A program made the position numbers and the translations under genes. Shown here piece after piece: positions 17,190 to 25,279 of a stretch of DNA of 64,000 nucleotides. Under the pieces are notes generated by a model. The model was not told the DNA's origin and did no database searches. It worked only from the letters and a program-made list of their open reading frames with translations. Within the stretch, counting starts at the first letter, position 1. The number at the start of each line of letters is the position of its first letter. This DNA is from Amphibacillus sp052055485 (GTDB taxonomy: Bacteria > Bacillota > Bacilli > Bacillales > Amphibacillaceae), in contig NZ_CP197171.1 in NCBI RefSeq assembly GCF_052055485.1, forward strand, positions 992,001 to 1,056,000. Direction: 5' to 3'.

Positions 17190-17610
17190 ATGGAAATAGA
17201 AACTCTGATCATCCTATTAAAACCAGTGATATTATCATTTTTATTCTATTAACCCTTATTTCCTTTTTGCCTTTTGCTGTTTTTACTTGCTAACAAATGT
17301 GAGTAAATGGAAAATAACTCATCATGGTAGAGTATGAAGTATATTAACCTTTCAGAACATGTTAGACTACAGTTATAGAAGCATTTAATCTGGTGACTCA
17401 TGATCATGAAATAAATACTAATGAAACTATCTAATCGAAAAGGTCAATCTAAAAGCAGTACCACATAACCAGATCCAATCTATAAAAACAAGCATTTTGC
17501 ACAAAGTTGGACAAACAATAGTCTTCGTGTCGCATCAGCTTGTAATTGATATTCAAAATACGGTGAATAATACTTTTGATGATAACCAGATCGATATCAT
17601 CAGTTCTTAA
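17190..17610 (+). pseudogene. eetA: Frameshifted remnant of eetA (NusG domain II-type membrane protein)
   Basis: An SD-like AAAGGGAG at 17181 precedes ATG 17190. A shifted frame then reads DIIIFILLTLISFLPFAVF and stops; this is the N-terminal membrane anchor expected of EetA. Near 17430-17480 IEKGQ and PDPI echo the IxxGQIRVK...CPDQIC segment. Near 17510-17610 a third frame reads KVGQTIVFVSHQLVIDI, matching the GQTIVCLPHKLVIEI C-terminus, with the conserved Cys-Leu-Pro replaced. At least three frameshifts and several stops separate the pieces. It lies immediately before eetB, exactly where eetA stands in Listeria-type loci. Confidence 0.75.
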
Positions 17611-17639
17611 ACAGATACTTTAGGATGGTGATTAGCAAC

Positions 17640-18167
17640 ATGACTAAAAATCAGCGACTCGTTTATATTGCACTATTAGCAGCACAAGCTGCTATTATTG
17701 GTCTGATTGAACGTTCTATACCTTCTCCGTTTTTCTTTGCACCTGGTGCCAAATTAGGTTTATCCAACATCATTACATGCATGGCTCTTTATACACTATC
17801 AGTAAAAGATGCCAGTAAAGTTGTCCTCGTTCGTTTAATTTTAGCAGCTTTATTAGGTGGCACTTTATCTACTTTTATCTATAGTGCCTCAGGTGCCTTG
17901 CTCAGCTTTTTAGGTATGTTATTGATTAAAAAGATGTCATTCCTTTCTATTAGCTTAATTGGAGTAAGTGTGACTGGAGCCGTGCTACACAATATTGGGC
18001 AATTAGTTATCGCAAGTTGGATTGCTCAAACGTGGACTGTGATGCTTTATTTACCGGTTCTATCATCGATTGGAATTTTAACAGGTTTTGCAATAGGTAT
18101 TGCTGCCAACTATTTACTAACACATGTTGATCAATTGCATTATTATATGTACCTAAAATCAAATTAA
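17640..18167 (+). CDS. eetB: EetB, Gx-transporter-family membrane protein (heptaprenyl diphosphate synthase component I-like)
   Basis: This protein of about 175 residues has five or six hydrophobic segments and starts MTKNQRLVYIALLAAQAAII. The SPFFFAPGAKLGLSNIITC segment is the family hallmark of Gx transporter/HepS-like membrane proteins. In FLEET loci EetB is required for extracellular electron transfer and works with EetA at the membrane. I choose ATG 17640 because AGGATGGTG lies 6-14 bases upstream; the ATG at 17625 has no site. It is followed by dmkB with a 28-base gap. Its partner EetA is broken here. Confidence 0.85.
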   Translation: MTKNQRLVYIALLAAQAAIIGLIERSIPSPFFFAPGAKLGLSNIITCMALYTLSVKDASKVVLVRLILAALLGGTLSTFIYSASGALLSFLGMLLIKKMSFLSISLIGVSVTGAVLHNIGQLVIASWIAQTWTVMLYLPVLSSIGILTGFAIGIAANYLLTHVDQLHYYMYLKSN

Positions 18168-18195
18168 GTGACAAAGTATGAAAGAGGTTTATAAC

Positions 18196-19176
18196 ATGGA
18201 AATCCATCCGATTTGGCATGATTACCCCAAGCTCAATAAGCACTTATTGAAGGTCAATCAAGTCATCGATACACATATTCGTATTAAAGATAAAAAGATT
18301 CAAGTCATATTAAAAGAAACAATGAATGCCGGTGGTAAGCTATTACGCCCCGCTTATGCATTACTTTGTAGTGAAATCGGCCCTGATTATGACCAAGACA
18401 AAGCTATTGCTATAGCTGCGGCTTTAGAGACCTTACACATTGCCACACTTGTCCACGATGATGTGATCGATCAAGCAGATAGTCGAAGAGGAAAAGCAAC
18501 ACTTCACCGCTTGCATGATAATAAATTTGCAATCTATGCGGGTGATTATTTATTCTCTGTCTGTTTTTCAATCTTATCAAAGTATTCAAGTTCTCTTTCT
18601 CACGTCGCATACAACAGTCGGAGTATGGAGAAGATTTTAATTGGCGAACTCGATCAACTGCATTCAAGATTTCAACCACCTAAAAGCGTTAAAAGCTACT
18701 TATCAAGAATTTCAGGGAAAACAGCCCAGCTTTTTGCTTTGAGTTGTTATGCTGGAGCAGTCGAAAGTCATGCAGGCCAACAAGAAATTCGCCATGCATG
18801 GAATATGGGACATTATATTGGAATGGCTTTTCAAATCATTGATGATATTTTAGATTATCAAGGAGATATGGAGGAGATGGGTAAGCCCGTTATGGCAGAC
18901 GTTCAACAAGGTATTTATACACTACCTTTAATCTATGCAATGTTAAATGAGCCGGAGAAGACCTCAGCTATTCTAGCTAAAGAGCGACCTTTTTCTGACC
19001 AAGATCTTACACAATTAACAATGATTATTAGCCAAGCTAAAGGCGTTGAAAAAGCCAAAAGACTTGCTGAACGCTATACCTCTAAAGCTTTACAGCAATT
19101 AGATAAATTGCCTGATGGAAATTATAAAGATACCTTACGTCAATTAACCCTTCAAATATTAAAGCGAACAACCTAA
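18196..19176 (+). CDS. dmkB: Polyprenyl diphosphate synthase (DmkB)
   Basis: A trans-isoprenyl diphosphate synthase of about 326 residues with both Asp-rich motifs: LVHDDVIDQADSRRGK (first DDxxD) and FQIIDDILDYQGD (second). GGKLLRPAYALLC near residue 38 binds the substrate. It lengthens the prenyl chain for the demethylmenaquinone made by DmkA. I start at ATG 18196 (MEIHPIWHDYPKL), with AAGAGG eight bases upstream. It is the last gene of the eetB-dmkB unit and ends inside a terminator hairpin. Confidence 0.9.
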   Translation: MEIHPIWHDYPKLNKHLLKVNQVIDTHIRIKDKKIQVILKETMNAGGKLLRPAYALLCSEIGPDYDQDKAIAIAAALETLHIATLVHDDVIDQADSRRGKATLHRLHDNKFAIYAGDYLFSVCFSILSKYSSSLSHVAYNSRSMEKILIGELDQLHSRFQPPKSVKSYLSRISGKTAQLFALSCYAGAVESHAGQQEIRHAWNMGHYIGMAFQIIDDILDYQGDMEEMGKPVMADVQQGIYTLPLIYAMLNEPEKTSAILAKERPFSDQDLTQLTMIISQAKGVEKAKRLAERYTSKALQQLDKLPDGNYKDTLRQLTLQILKRTT

Positions 19177-19195
19177 GAGGCTGTTCGCTTTTCTT
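19162..19195 (+). terminator. Rho-independent terminator overlapping the dmkB stop
   Basis: A 9-bp stem (AAGCGAACA 19162-19170 with TGTTCGCTT 19182-19190), then TTCTT. The left arm lies in the last dmkB codons. Confidence 0.75.
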
Positions 19196-19204
19196 ATTAA
19201 TAAA

Positions 19205-19747
19205 TTATTCAACTGTTGTTTCGCCTTCTACTGTTCCATTAATCTCTGCAGATGCTTCATAGTCTTCATTAGCAAAAGTAAGATCGCCTGTTACTGTAGA
19301 TGATTCATCTAATTGGAAACCATCAGCTTCTACGTATACATCACCAGCTAACGTTCCGCCTTGGAAGTTTAAGTTTTCACTTTGGACAACAAGTCGAGGT
19401 GTTGTGATAGTATATTGTTCTTCAATATTGTGATCCTCATCTTGTGTATAAGGTGCAAGTTTACGATAAACATCGCTACTTTCATCATCTTTATCGTGGA
19501 ATGTACCTGCAACAACTAATTCATTCTCTAAAGTTACATCCTCAGTTGGGAGGATAATCCAAGTTCCATCTTCAGCTGCAGCAGCATGCATACCATCTTC
19601 ATCATTAACAAAAGAAGCTGCAGTCACTACATCTTCTTCTTCAGTTGTATCGTCAGCTGTGTCACCATCAGCTCCATCATCGTTACCACCACATGCAGCT
19701 AACAAACCAACTGCTAAAATCATAGCTAAAAATAATTTAAATTTCAT
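19205..19747 (-). CDS. Acidic lipoprotein of unknown function, bactofilin-like repeats
   Basis: The 180-residue protein has a signal peptide with lipobox LLAAC (Cys19), then a Gly/Asp/Glu/Thr-rich linker. The folded part contains short beta-strand repeats (ENLNFQGGTLAGDVYVEA, LDESSTVTGDLTF, SAEINGTVEGETTVE) resembling a bactofilin or polymer-forming beta-helix. I do not recognise a named family. It is not PplA, since no FMN-binding domain or SGAT motif is present. Placed tail-to-tail with dmkB at the end of the FLEET locus, it may or may not belong functionally. A 32-bp palindrome covers its promoter. Confidence 0.75.
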   Translation of the reverse strand: MKFKLFLAMILAVGLLAACGGNDDGADGDTADDTTEEEDVVTAASFVNDEDGMHAAAAEDGTWIILPTEDVTLENELVVAGTFHDKDDESSDVYRKLAPYTQDEDHNIEEQYTITTPRLVVQSENLNFQGGTLAGDVYVEADGFQLDESSTVTGDLTFANEDYEASAEINGTVEGETTVE

Positions 19748-19772
19748 CTCTTGTCCCCTGCTTTCTTTTTAA

Positions 19773-19804
19773 ATAAAGTTTGTACATTAATGTACAAACT
19801 TTAT
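19773..19804. promoter_or_regulatory. 32-bp perfect palindrome over lipoprotein promoter
   Basis: The half-site ATAAAGTTTGTACATT is followed at once by its exact complement. On the minus strand an extended -10 (TG-G-TATTAT) overlaps the upstream edge, so a dimeric repressor bound here would block transcription of the lipoprotein gene, whose start is 26 bases downstream. Confidence 0.6.
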
Positions 19805-19898
19805 AATACCATGTTTTTATATATTTGCATATATAAATATATAAAATATTGATAAGTTTACTAACTAACTTTGACAACTTGTTCACAATTAAACATAG

Positions 19899-19942
19899 AA
19901 AAGTTACTATCGCACACTTCTCGTGAAGATAGTAACTTTTTT
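19899..19942. terminator. Bidirectional hairpin terminator after yabR
   Basis: A 13-bp stem (19899-19911 with 19928-19940) is flanked by T-runs on both strands. It lies about 75 bases after the yabR stop on the minus strand. Confidence 0.7.
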
Positions 19943-20015
19943 GTTTGAATAAATTTATATCATTAATTATAAATGCAATAAATAATTATTTATCTTAGGT
20001 TTATTAAACAGCAAA

Positions 20016-20414
20016 TTAACCTTTTTTAGCACCTCTTCCTCCACGCTTTGATTCAGTGTGCTTACGTAAAGAGGCCAAGCGATCTTCAGAATCCTTCAGA
20101 AACCGGTTCATTTTTGACTCGAAATTTTCCGTCCGGTCTTGATGGCTGGCTTGTGGCTTGCGCCGACCTTGATTAGGATTACTTTTAGCCTTTTTAATCG
20201 ATAAACCTATCTTTCCATCTTTTTCGACATTAATGATTTTTACAGTGACCTGATCACCAACAGTCAAATGCTCATTAATATCTTTAACATAATTATCGGC
20301 AACCTCACTAATATGAACGAGTCCTGTTTTTCCCTCACCTAACTCAACAAACGCTCCAAAGTTAGTGATTCCTGTTACCTTACCCTGCAATTTGCTGCCT
20401 ACTTCGATTGACAT
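20016..20414 (-). CDS. yabR: S1-domain RNA-binding protein YabR
   Basis: The 132-residue protein begins MSIEVGSKLQGKVTGITNFG and has one S1 fold to about residue 72 (FVELGEGKTGLVHISEVAD, VTVKIINVEKDGKIGLSIKK), then a basic tail ending RGGRGAKKG. It resembles general stress protein 13 and YabR, thought to bind RNA or ribosomes. It follows divIC as in Bacillus subtilis. An AAGGAGGAG site precedes the start. Confidence 0.9.
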   Translation of the reverse strand: MSIEVGSKLQGKVTGITNFGAFVELGEGKTGLVHISEVADNYVKDINEHLTVGDQVTVKIINVEKDGKIGLSIKKAKSNPNQGRRKPQASHQDRTENFESKMNRFLKDSEDRLASLRKHTESKRGGRGAKKG

Positions 20415-20492
20415 AAAGACAATGCTCCTCCTTAAGATTTTAAAAACAGATATACTACTTACCTATATTATAGCCAAGCAATGAAAACTATG

Positions 20493-20873
20493 TCAATAAG
20501 CAGGCGCCTCTTCCAGGAGCTTAAAAACGATTTCTCCTTCTTCAGTAAAGAAGTAATTGGTTTTAGCAATTCGTAAAACATAAGATTCATCTTCTAATAA
20601 TTTTATTTCCTCTAACAGTGATGTTTCTTCTGTCTTTAATTCCTGCTTTTCTTGTTGTAAGGCTTCATATTCCGCTTGTTTCTCCGCATAAAGCTCTCTT
20701 TGATTCATATGATACATAAACAGACTAAAGAAGGAGATCAAGACAATCATGCCTAATAAAGTGAGTCTTCTTCTTAAAAGGCGTTTTCTTTTACGCTGTC
20801 GTTCCATATGTGCATCATATTGATTCATATATGGAGAGTTTATTCGAGACACCTTTTCTTCTCTTTTCCTCAT
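20493..20873 (-). CDS. divIC: Cell-division protein DivIC (FtsB-like)
   Basis: This 126-residue bitopic protein has a basic cytoplasmic N-terminus, one membrane span near 37-54 (LTLLGMIVLISFFSLFMY) and an extracellular leucine-zipper coiled coil (AEYEALQQEKQELKTEETSL) ending in the conserved YVLRIAKTNYFFTEEGEIVF. DivIC works with DivIB and FtsL in the divisome. Its position between yabQ and yabR is the Bacillus subtilis arrangement. Confidence 0.92.
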   Translation of the reverse strand: MRKREEKVSRINSPYMNQYDAHMERQRKRKRLLRRRLTLLGMIVLISFFSLFMYHMNQRELYAEKQAEYEALQQEKQELKTEETSLLEEIKLLEDESYVLRIAKTNYFFTEEGEIVFKLLEEAPAY

Positions 20874-20889
20874 TACATGATATCCTCCT

Positions 20890-21459
20890 TTAGTCTTTTT
20901 TTCGATTAATAACTATATTCTCTATCTTACTATAGATTCCTGCTAATGAAACTAAGTATTTTTTCACATTTTCAGGTATAAGCCTAAAAATAGGCCCTAA
21001 GACCCATTTAATTATTTTAAAGAAAAAGGAAAAGATATAGGTTAATATAAGTATAACCATATTTAATAAAGATAAAAGGATTTGACCAAAGAATACTATC
21101 GGTTTGATTAGTAGTAAATGAATCGTACGCCCAATCAGCTTAAAAATCTGTATAAATAGCTCAATAACCTTTTCTAATATAGCTTGGTAAAGCCGACGAA
21201 GACTAAAAAAATAAAACCAAAAACCACCAATAATCGCCAAAATAAAATAGAGACGAACTTGTCCACCATTTATTTTAACCAAGCTATAAAAAATCAGTAA
21301 GCTTTGGGCGAGCCAAAATAAAAATTGGAATAAAAAGCGGGGCAAAATCTTAGTCTGAAACATTTGAATAATGCGTTCATTTGTATCAAACATACAGCCT
21401 AAATAAATTCCCACTAAAAGCATACTGAAGAAAGAGGCAAATTGAATCTCAATGGTCAT
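20890..21459 (-). CDS. yabQ: Spore-coat assembly membrane protein YabQ
   Basis: This 189-residue protein starts MTIEIQFASFFSMLLVGIYL and has about four hydrophobic helices, the last pair around residues 110-150. The C-terminus is basic. In Bacillus subtilis YabQ is a mother-cell (sigma-E) membrane protein needed for spore cortex formation. The gene overlaps yabP by 4 bases and is followed by divIC after 16 bases. Confidence 0.85.
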   Translation of the reverse strand: MTIEIQFASFFSMLLVGIYLGCMFDTNERIIQMFQTKILPRFLFQFLFWLAQSLLIFYSLVKINGGQVRLYFILAIIGGFWFYFFSLRRLYQAILEKVIELFIQIFKLIGRTIHLLLIKPIVFFGQILLSLLNMVILILTYIFSFFFKIIKWVLGPIFRLIPENVKKYLVSLAGIYSKIENIVINRKKD

Positions 21460-21758
21460 TTGAATAATTTCCCGAGAAAGCTTTTTGTTTGATCATTTTG
21501 GTGATCATCCAAATAGGAAAAATCAATTAGCTTACCCTTGATCTCTACCTTTCCTTGTGCGACATCTAATGTTTTAATTTGGAGGTTTTCTCCTCTAATC
21601 ATCAGATAACCTAGTACTGTTTCTAATAGAAATTCTTCATTGTCAAAGCTATCAACTTCTTTAACCCCAGTGATCTCAATCACTCGCCTATTACGCACTT
21701 TAACCTCATGTTCTGTTGACTGTCCAGGTGTTAAGTAATGGTTCGTTTCTTGTAACAT
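21456..21758 (-). CDS. yabP: Sporulation protein YabP
   Basis: The 100-residue protein (VKVRNRRVIEITGVKEVDSF, FLLETVLGYLMIRGENLQI) matches the YabP/YqfC family, which in Bacillus subtilis is needed for spore cortex formation under mother-cell control. AAAGGAGGG precedes the ATG. In Bacillus subtilis it directly follows yabO (rqcP); here 12 kb of other DNA intervenes, so it must use its own promoter. Confidence 0.9.
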   Translation of the reverse strand: MLQETNHYLTPGQSTEHEVKVRNRRVIEITGVKEVDSFDNEEFLLETVLGYLMIRGENLQIKTLDVAQGKVEIKGKLIDFSYLDDHQNDQTKSFLGKLFK

Positions 21759-22040
21759 TTGAGTCCCTCCTTTAATATCAATAATATGATATGTACGAGG
21801 AACTCAATCTAGAACAGATTAATAAGACACAATATAAAGTTTTAAGATCTTTGATTTTATAAATTCATACAATTATCTTTCCCTCTTTTGAATAGTATAA
21901 AACAAAGACGCTAGTACTGTATTAAAAATCTACCCCTTTTGATGAGAGAGTGATCAAAATCTCAATATCTCAAGTTTCCCAAAAGTAAAAGAACAGCTTC
22001 TTGTGAGATTATTCGTAGAAATAATGATCCTATTATATTG
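21759..22040. other. Junction between yabP and the inserted catabolic operon
   Basis: About 280 bases without a gene. It holds the yabP promoter region. I see no clear terminator for araD and no integrase attachment site. Confidence 0.4.
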
Positions 22041-22754
22041 CTATTTTTGACCATAATAAGCATTATCGCCATGCTTGCGATAATAATGTTTATCCAATAA
22101 ATAAGAATCGATTGGATCAATTTTGGCATTTAGAATCTCCGTACCTGAAGCCATCTCTGCAACTTCATCTAAGATAATGCTATTCAACACAGCTTTTTCC
22201 GCTGTTTCCCCCCATGTGAATGGCCCATGGCCATATACAACAACAGCCGGACATGCTAAAGGATCGATAGCTCTTTCTTTAAAGGTTTCTACAATGACAT
22301 TCCCTGTTTCTAACTCATAAGCTGTTTCAATCTCTTCTCTTGTCAATTGACGTGTACAAGGAATAGGACCATAAAAGGTGTCAGCATGAGTTGTCCCATA
22401 AGCTGGTATATCCCTCCGAGCCTGGGCCCACTTTACCGCCTGCATAGAATGCGTGTGAACGATAGCATTAATAGCTTTAAAATGTTTATATAAAACGACA
22501 TGGGTAGCCAGATCTGAAGATGGATTTAAACTATCCTCTTCCAGAAGATTTCCTTCTAGATCAATAACTACCATGTCTTCTACTTTCATTATGTCATATG
22601 ATACTCCACTAGGTTTAATAACAATTACACCTAGTTCTCGATCAACTTCACTGACATTCCCCCAAGTTAATTTAATCAAGCCTTGTTTGGGTAATTCGAG
22701 GTTTGCTTCATATACGCGCTGTTTCATCTCTTGAATCGCCTTTTTTCTATCCAA
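22041..22754 (-). CDS. araD: L-ribulose-5-phosphate 4-epimerase
   Basis: This 237-residue class II aldolase/epimerase contains LTWGNVSEVDRELGVIVIKP, the zinc-binding VHTHSMQAVKWAQ, GTTHADTFYGPIPCTR and a third zinc His in VYGHGPFTWG. It converts L-ribulose 5-phosphate to D-xylulose 5-phosphate, feeding the pentose phosphate pathway. AraD, UlaF and SgbE are the same enzyme in different operons; with an UlaE-type 3-epimerase and a LyxK-type kinase beside it, the UlaF/SgbE role is more likely than arabinose use. It overlaps the upstream gene by 8 bases. Confidence 0.92.
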   Translation of the reverse strand: MDRKKAIQEMKQRVYEANLELPKQGLIKLTWGNVSEVDRELGVIVIKPSGVSYDIMKVEDMVVIDLEGNLLEEDSLNPSSDLATHVVLYKHFKAINAIVHTHSMQAVKWAQARRDIPAYGTTHADTFYGPIPCTRQLTREEIETAYELETGNVIVETFKERAIDPLACPAVVVYGHGPFTWGETAEKAVLNSIILDEVAEMASGTEILNAKIDPIDSYLLDKHYYRKHGDNAYYGQK

Positions 22755-23604
22755 AATACCCCGCCTCTCTCAATTTTGGCAATAAAAATTGTTTAGCCTT
22801 TTCAATTTCTGCTGCCGGTTGTTCGTTCATTTCACTCCACATTTCAACAACAAATGGACCATTATAATTCAATCGTTTTAGAATTTTTAAACAACCAATA
22901 AAATCAACGCATCCTTTTCCAAAAGGCACCTCTTTAAATTTCCCTTCGCTATTCTCTGTTACAGCAATGGTATCCTTTAAATGAATTTGAGATATCTCTT
23001 TTATCCCTTTTTCAATTTCATAACCCACATCATTTTCCGGCCACGCTGACAAGTTCCCTATATCTGGATAAACTTGTAAATAAGGAGAGGGAATTTGTTC
23101 TTTTATTTTTAAATACTTTGTAATTGAATTGATAAAGGGGTCATCCATAATCTCAATAGATAAAATAACTCCTTTAGAGGAAGCCATTGAAACAGCCTTT
23201 TTTAAGTTTTCTATAAACCATTCACGACTCATCAACGATTTATCTTCATAGTAAACATCATAACCCGCTAATTGGATACAGCGAATGCCTAAATCAGAAG
23301 CTAAATCAATCGCTTTAGTCATGATTTCCAATCCTTTAGCTCTATTTTCTGGATCTGCTGATCCAAAAGGATATCTACGGTGGCCACTTAAACACATTGA
23401 AAGAATTTTAACTCTTGTATCATAAATAGCGTCTATTATCTCTTTACGATCTTTCTGACTCCATTCAAGGCGTGCAAGGCGTGCATCCGTTTCATCAATA
23501 GACATTTCGACAAAATCAAAGCCTAACTCTTTAGCAAACTCTAGTCGTTCACGCCAACTAATATCTTTAGGAGTTGCCTTTTCATAGATTCCTAAAGTAC
23601 TCAT
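22747..23604 (-). CDS. ulaE: L-xylulose-5-phosphate 3-epimerase (UlaE/SgbU family)
   Basis: This 285-residue TIM-barrel protein has the expected metal ligands: Glu in ILSIEIMDDPF, Asp in VYPDIGNLSAW, His in QIHLKDT and Glu in FVVEMWSE. SLSGHRRYPFGS, seen here as MCLSGHRRYPFGS, is a family hallmark. It epimerises L-xylulose 5-phosphate to L-ribulose 5-phosphate for the next enzyme. It overlaps the kinase gene by 4 bases and the epimerase gene by 8, so all three are translationally coupled. Confidence 0.9.
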   Translation of the reverse strand: MSTLGIYEKATPKDISWRERLEFAKELGFDFVEMSIDETDARLARLEWSQKDRKEIIDAIYDTRVKILSMCLSGHRRYPFGSADPENRAKGLEIMTKAIDLASDLGIRCIQLAGYDVYYEDKSLMSREWFIENLKKAVSMASSKGVILSIEIMDDPFINSITKYLKIKEQIPSPYLQVYPDIGNLSAWPENDVGYEIEKGIKEISQIHLKDTIAVTENSEGKFKEVPFGKGCVDFIGCLKILKRLNYNGPFVVEMWSEMNEQPAAEIEKAKQFLLPKLREAGYFG

Positions 23605-25139
23605 TCTATTAACTCCATCCCTTCACTCATTTCATTAAGTTCTTCCCAAGCTGGTTGTAAAATTGATAACATATTTTTATACGTAGAATACTTTTTATTA
23701 TAAATAGCGTGTTCTTTCAAATTGGGTTGATAACTGCCTTTCACTTTAACGATCTTATCTACAGCTTCAGTTAGTGTTTGATAGCAGTTTACTGCTATCG
23801 ATGATACAATTGCACCACCTAGTCCTCCTAGTTCAGTACCATATACAGTTTCTATGGGCAAACCTATAATATCAGCAAAAATTTGCACCCATTCAGAAGA
23901 GTTCACTGCACCTCCAGATATTCTAACCGCACTCGGCGAATAGCCTAATTCGTCTATTAATTGCTCAATATGATAACGATGAGCAAAAGCAATGCCTTCA
24001 TATACTGATCTAATCATTTTAGATTTGGTTGTTGTACTTGTTAACCCCATGAAACAACCTTGTCCTTTAATATCAATTTGACTACCATACAAAAAAGGAA
24101 AAAATATCAGTTTTGTATAGGCAGCATTGGTTTGCTTCAAAAATTCCTCTAATAATTCATAGATGGTCTGTCCAGAAGCTTGAGCGTTTTCTTTCTCAGC
24201 ATCCATCAACATATTAATGATGATTTCTAAATTACCTGCTGAAGTGGGGCTTGAAGCCTCTAACAAATACAGGTCATTAGGAAATAAAGAGTTCATAAGA
24301 CCACTCTTTCGATTCGCACTTTCCTTCGATGGGAAAATATTTATATTCCATGTGCCTGCAATGATATTAAAATATTGATTATTTAATACACCCGCTCCTA
24401 ATGTACATGCATGAATATCAAACAGCCCGCCAACGACTGGAGTACCAGGTTTTAAACCCGTTATTTTAGCTGCTTGTTTAGTGACTAAACCCGAAATATC
24501 TGTACAATTAACCAATTCAGGCAAAGCATGTTGAATATCTTCAATACAAAAAAATTCTAATAATCTATGATCATATTCTTTCGTTTCTAAATTAAGTAGA
24601 TTATTACCAGAAGCGTCCCCTCTTTCTTGTTTGACCTCATTAGTCAGCATGAAACGAATAAAGTCTTTTGCCGATAAGACATAGCCGATTTGATAGTAAG
24701 CCTCCGGTTCATGTTCTTTTAACCAATTTAGTAGAACTGGACTTTGTGACGATACCACATGTTGCTGGCTGATATCCCAAATCGCCTCAACCTTATTTTC
24801 AAATTCAAGTGCTTTATTATTTCCCCGCTCATCTATAGAAAGTATTCCGTTATGGAAAATTTGTTTATCATGATCCAACAAATATAACCCTTTACCATGG
24901 CCTACACAGGAAACAGCGACGATATCCTCCCCAGTCAAACCGGATTTTTCAAAGACATCTTGAATAGCTAAACAAATCGAATCCCATAAATTTTGTAAAT
25001 TAATTTCCCGAAAACCAGATTTACACTCAATTTTTTTAGTCAAAAAAGTGGATAGACTACATTGCTTTCCTTTATCATCAAATATCATTGCTTTTGTATT
25101 GGTTCCACCATAATCAATACTTAGAAAGTATTTAGTCAT
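23601..25139 (-). CDS. FGGY-family carbohydrate kinase, L-xylulokinase (LyxK)-like
   Basis: The 512-residue kinase has the N-terminal ATP/sugar-binding start FLSIDYGGTNTKAMIFDDKG, SPVLLNWLKEHEPEAYYQIG, TPVVGGLFDIHACTLGAGV and the C-terminal RISGGAVNSSEWVQIFADI signature. The overall string resembles E. coli LyxK (L-xylulose kinase) more than XylB. Together with the two downstream epimerases it would take L-xylulose to D-xylulose 5-phosphate. How L-xylulose or its analogue arises from the GntP substrate is unclear. Confidence 0.88.
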   Translation of the reverse strand: MTKYFLSIDYGGTNTKAMIFDDKGKQCSLSTFLTKKIECKSGFREINLQNLWDSICLAIQDVFEKSGLTGEDIVAVSCVGHGKGLYLLDHDKQIFHNGILSIDERGNNKALEFENKVEAIWDISQQHVVSSQSPVLLNWLKEHEPEAYYQIGYVLSAKDFIRFMLTNEVKQERGDASGNNLLNLETKEYDHRLLEFFCIEDIQHALPELVNCTDISGLVTKQAAKITGLKPGTPVVGGLFDIHACTLGAGVLNNQYFNIIAGTWNINIFPSKESANRKSGLMNSLFPNDLYLLEASSPTSAGNLEIIINMLMDAEKENAQASGQTIYELLEEFLKQTNAAYTKLIFFPFLYGSQIDIKGQGCFMGLTSTTTKSKMIRSVYEGIAFAHRYHIEQLIDELGYSPSAVRISGGAVNSSEWVQIFADIIGLPIETVYGTELGGLGGAIVSSIAVNCYQTLTEAVDKIVKVKGSYQPNLKEHAIYNKKYSTYKNMLSILQPAWEELNEMSEGMELIE

Positions 25140-25279
25140 TTGCTATTTCCTTTCTTCACTAAATTAATAACCCCATCATTAATCAAATGGCTGCTAGGCT
25201 AGTATCTCAACACAGGCAAATAAGGAAGTAAATTTAACAAGCCATAAAATCCATAACTTATTAAACTTACTCCTCTTGT

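Noticed and set aside
19205..19747. PplA flavolipoprotein for the FLEET locus
   Set aside because: It is a lipoprotein in the right area but has no FMN-binding domain and no DxxSGAT motif; its beta-repeat pattern looks bactofilin-like.
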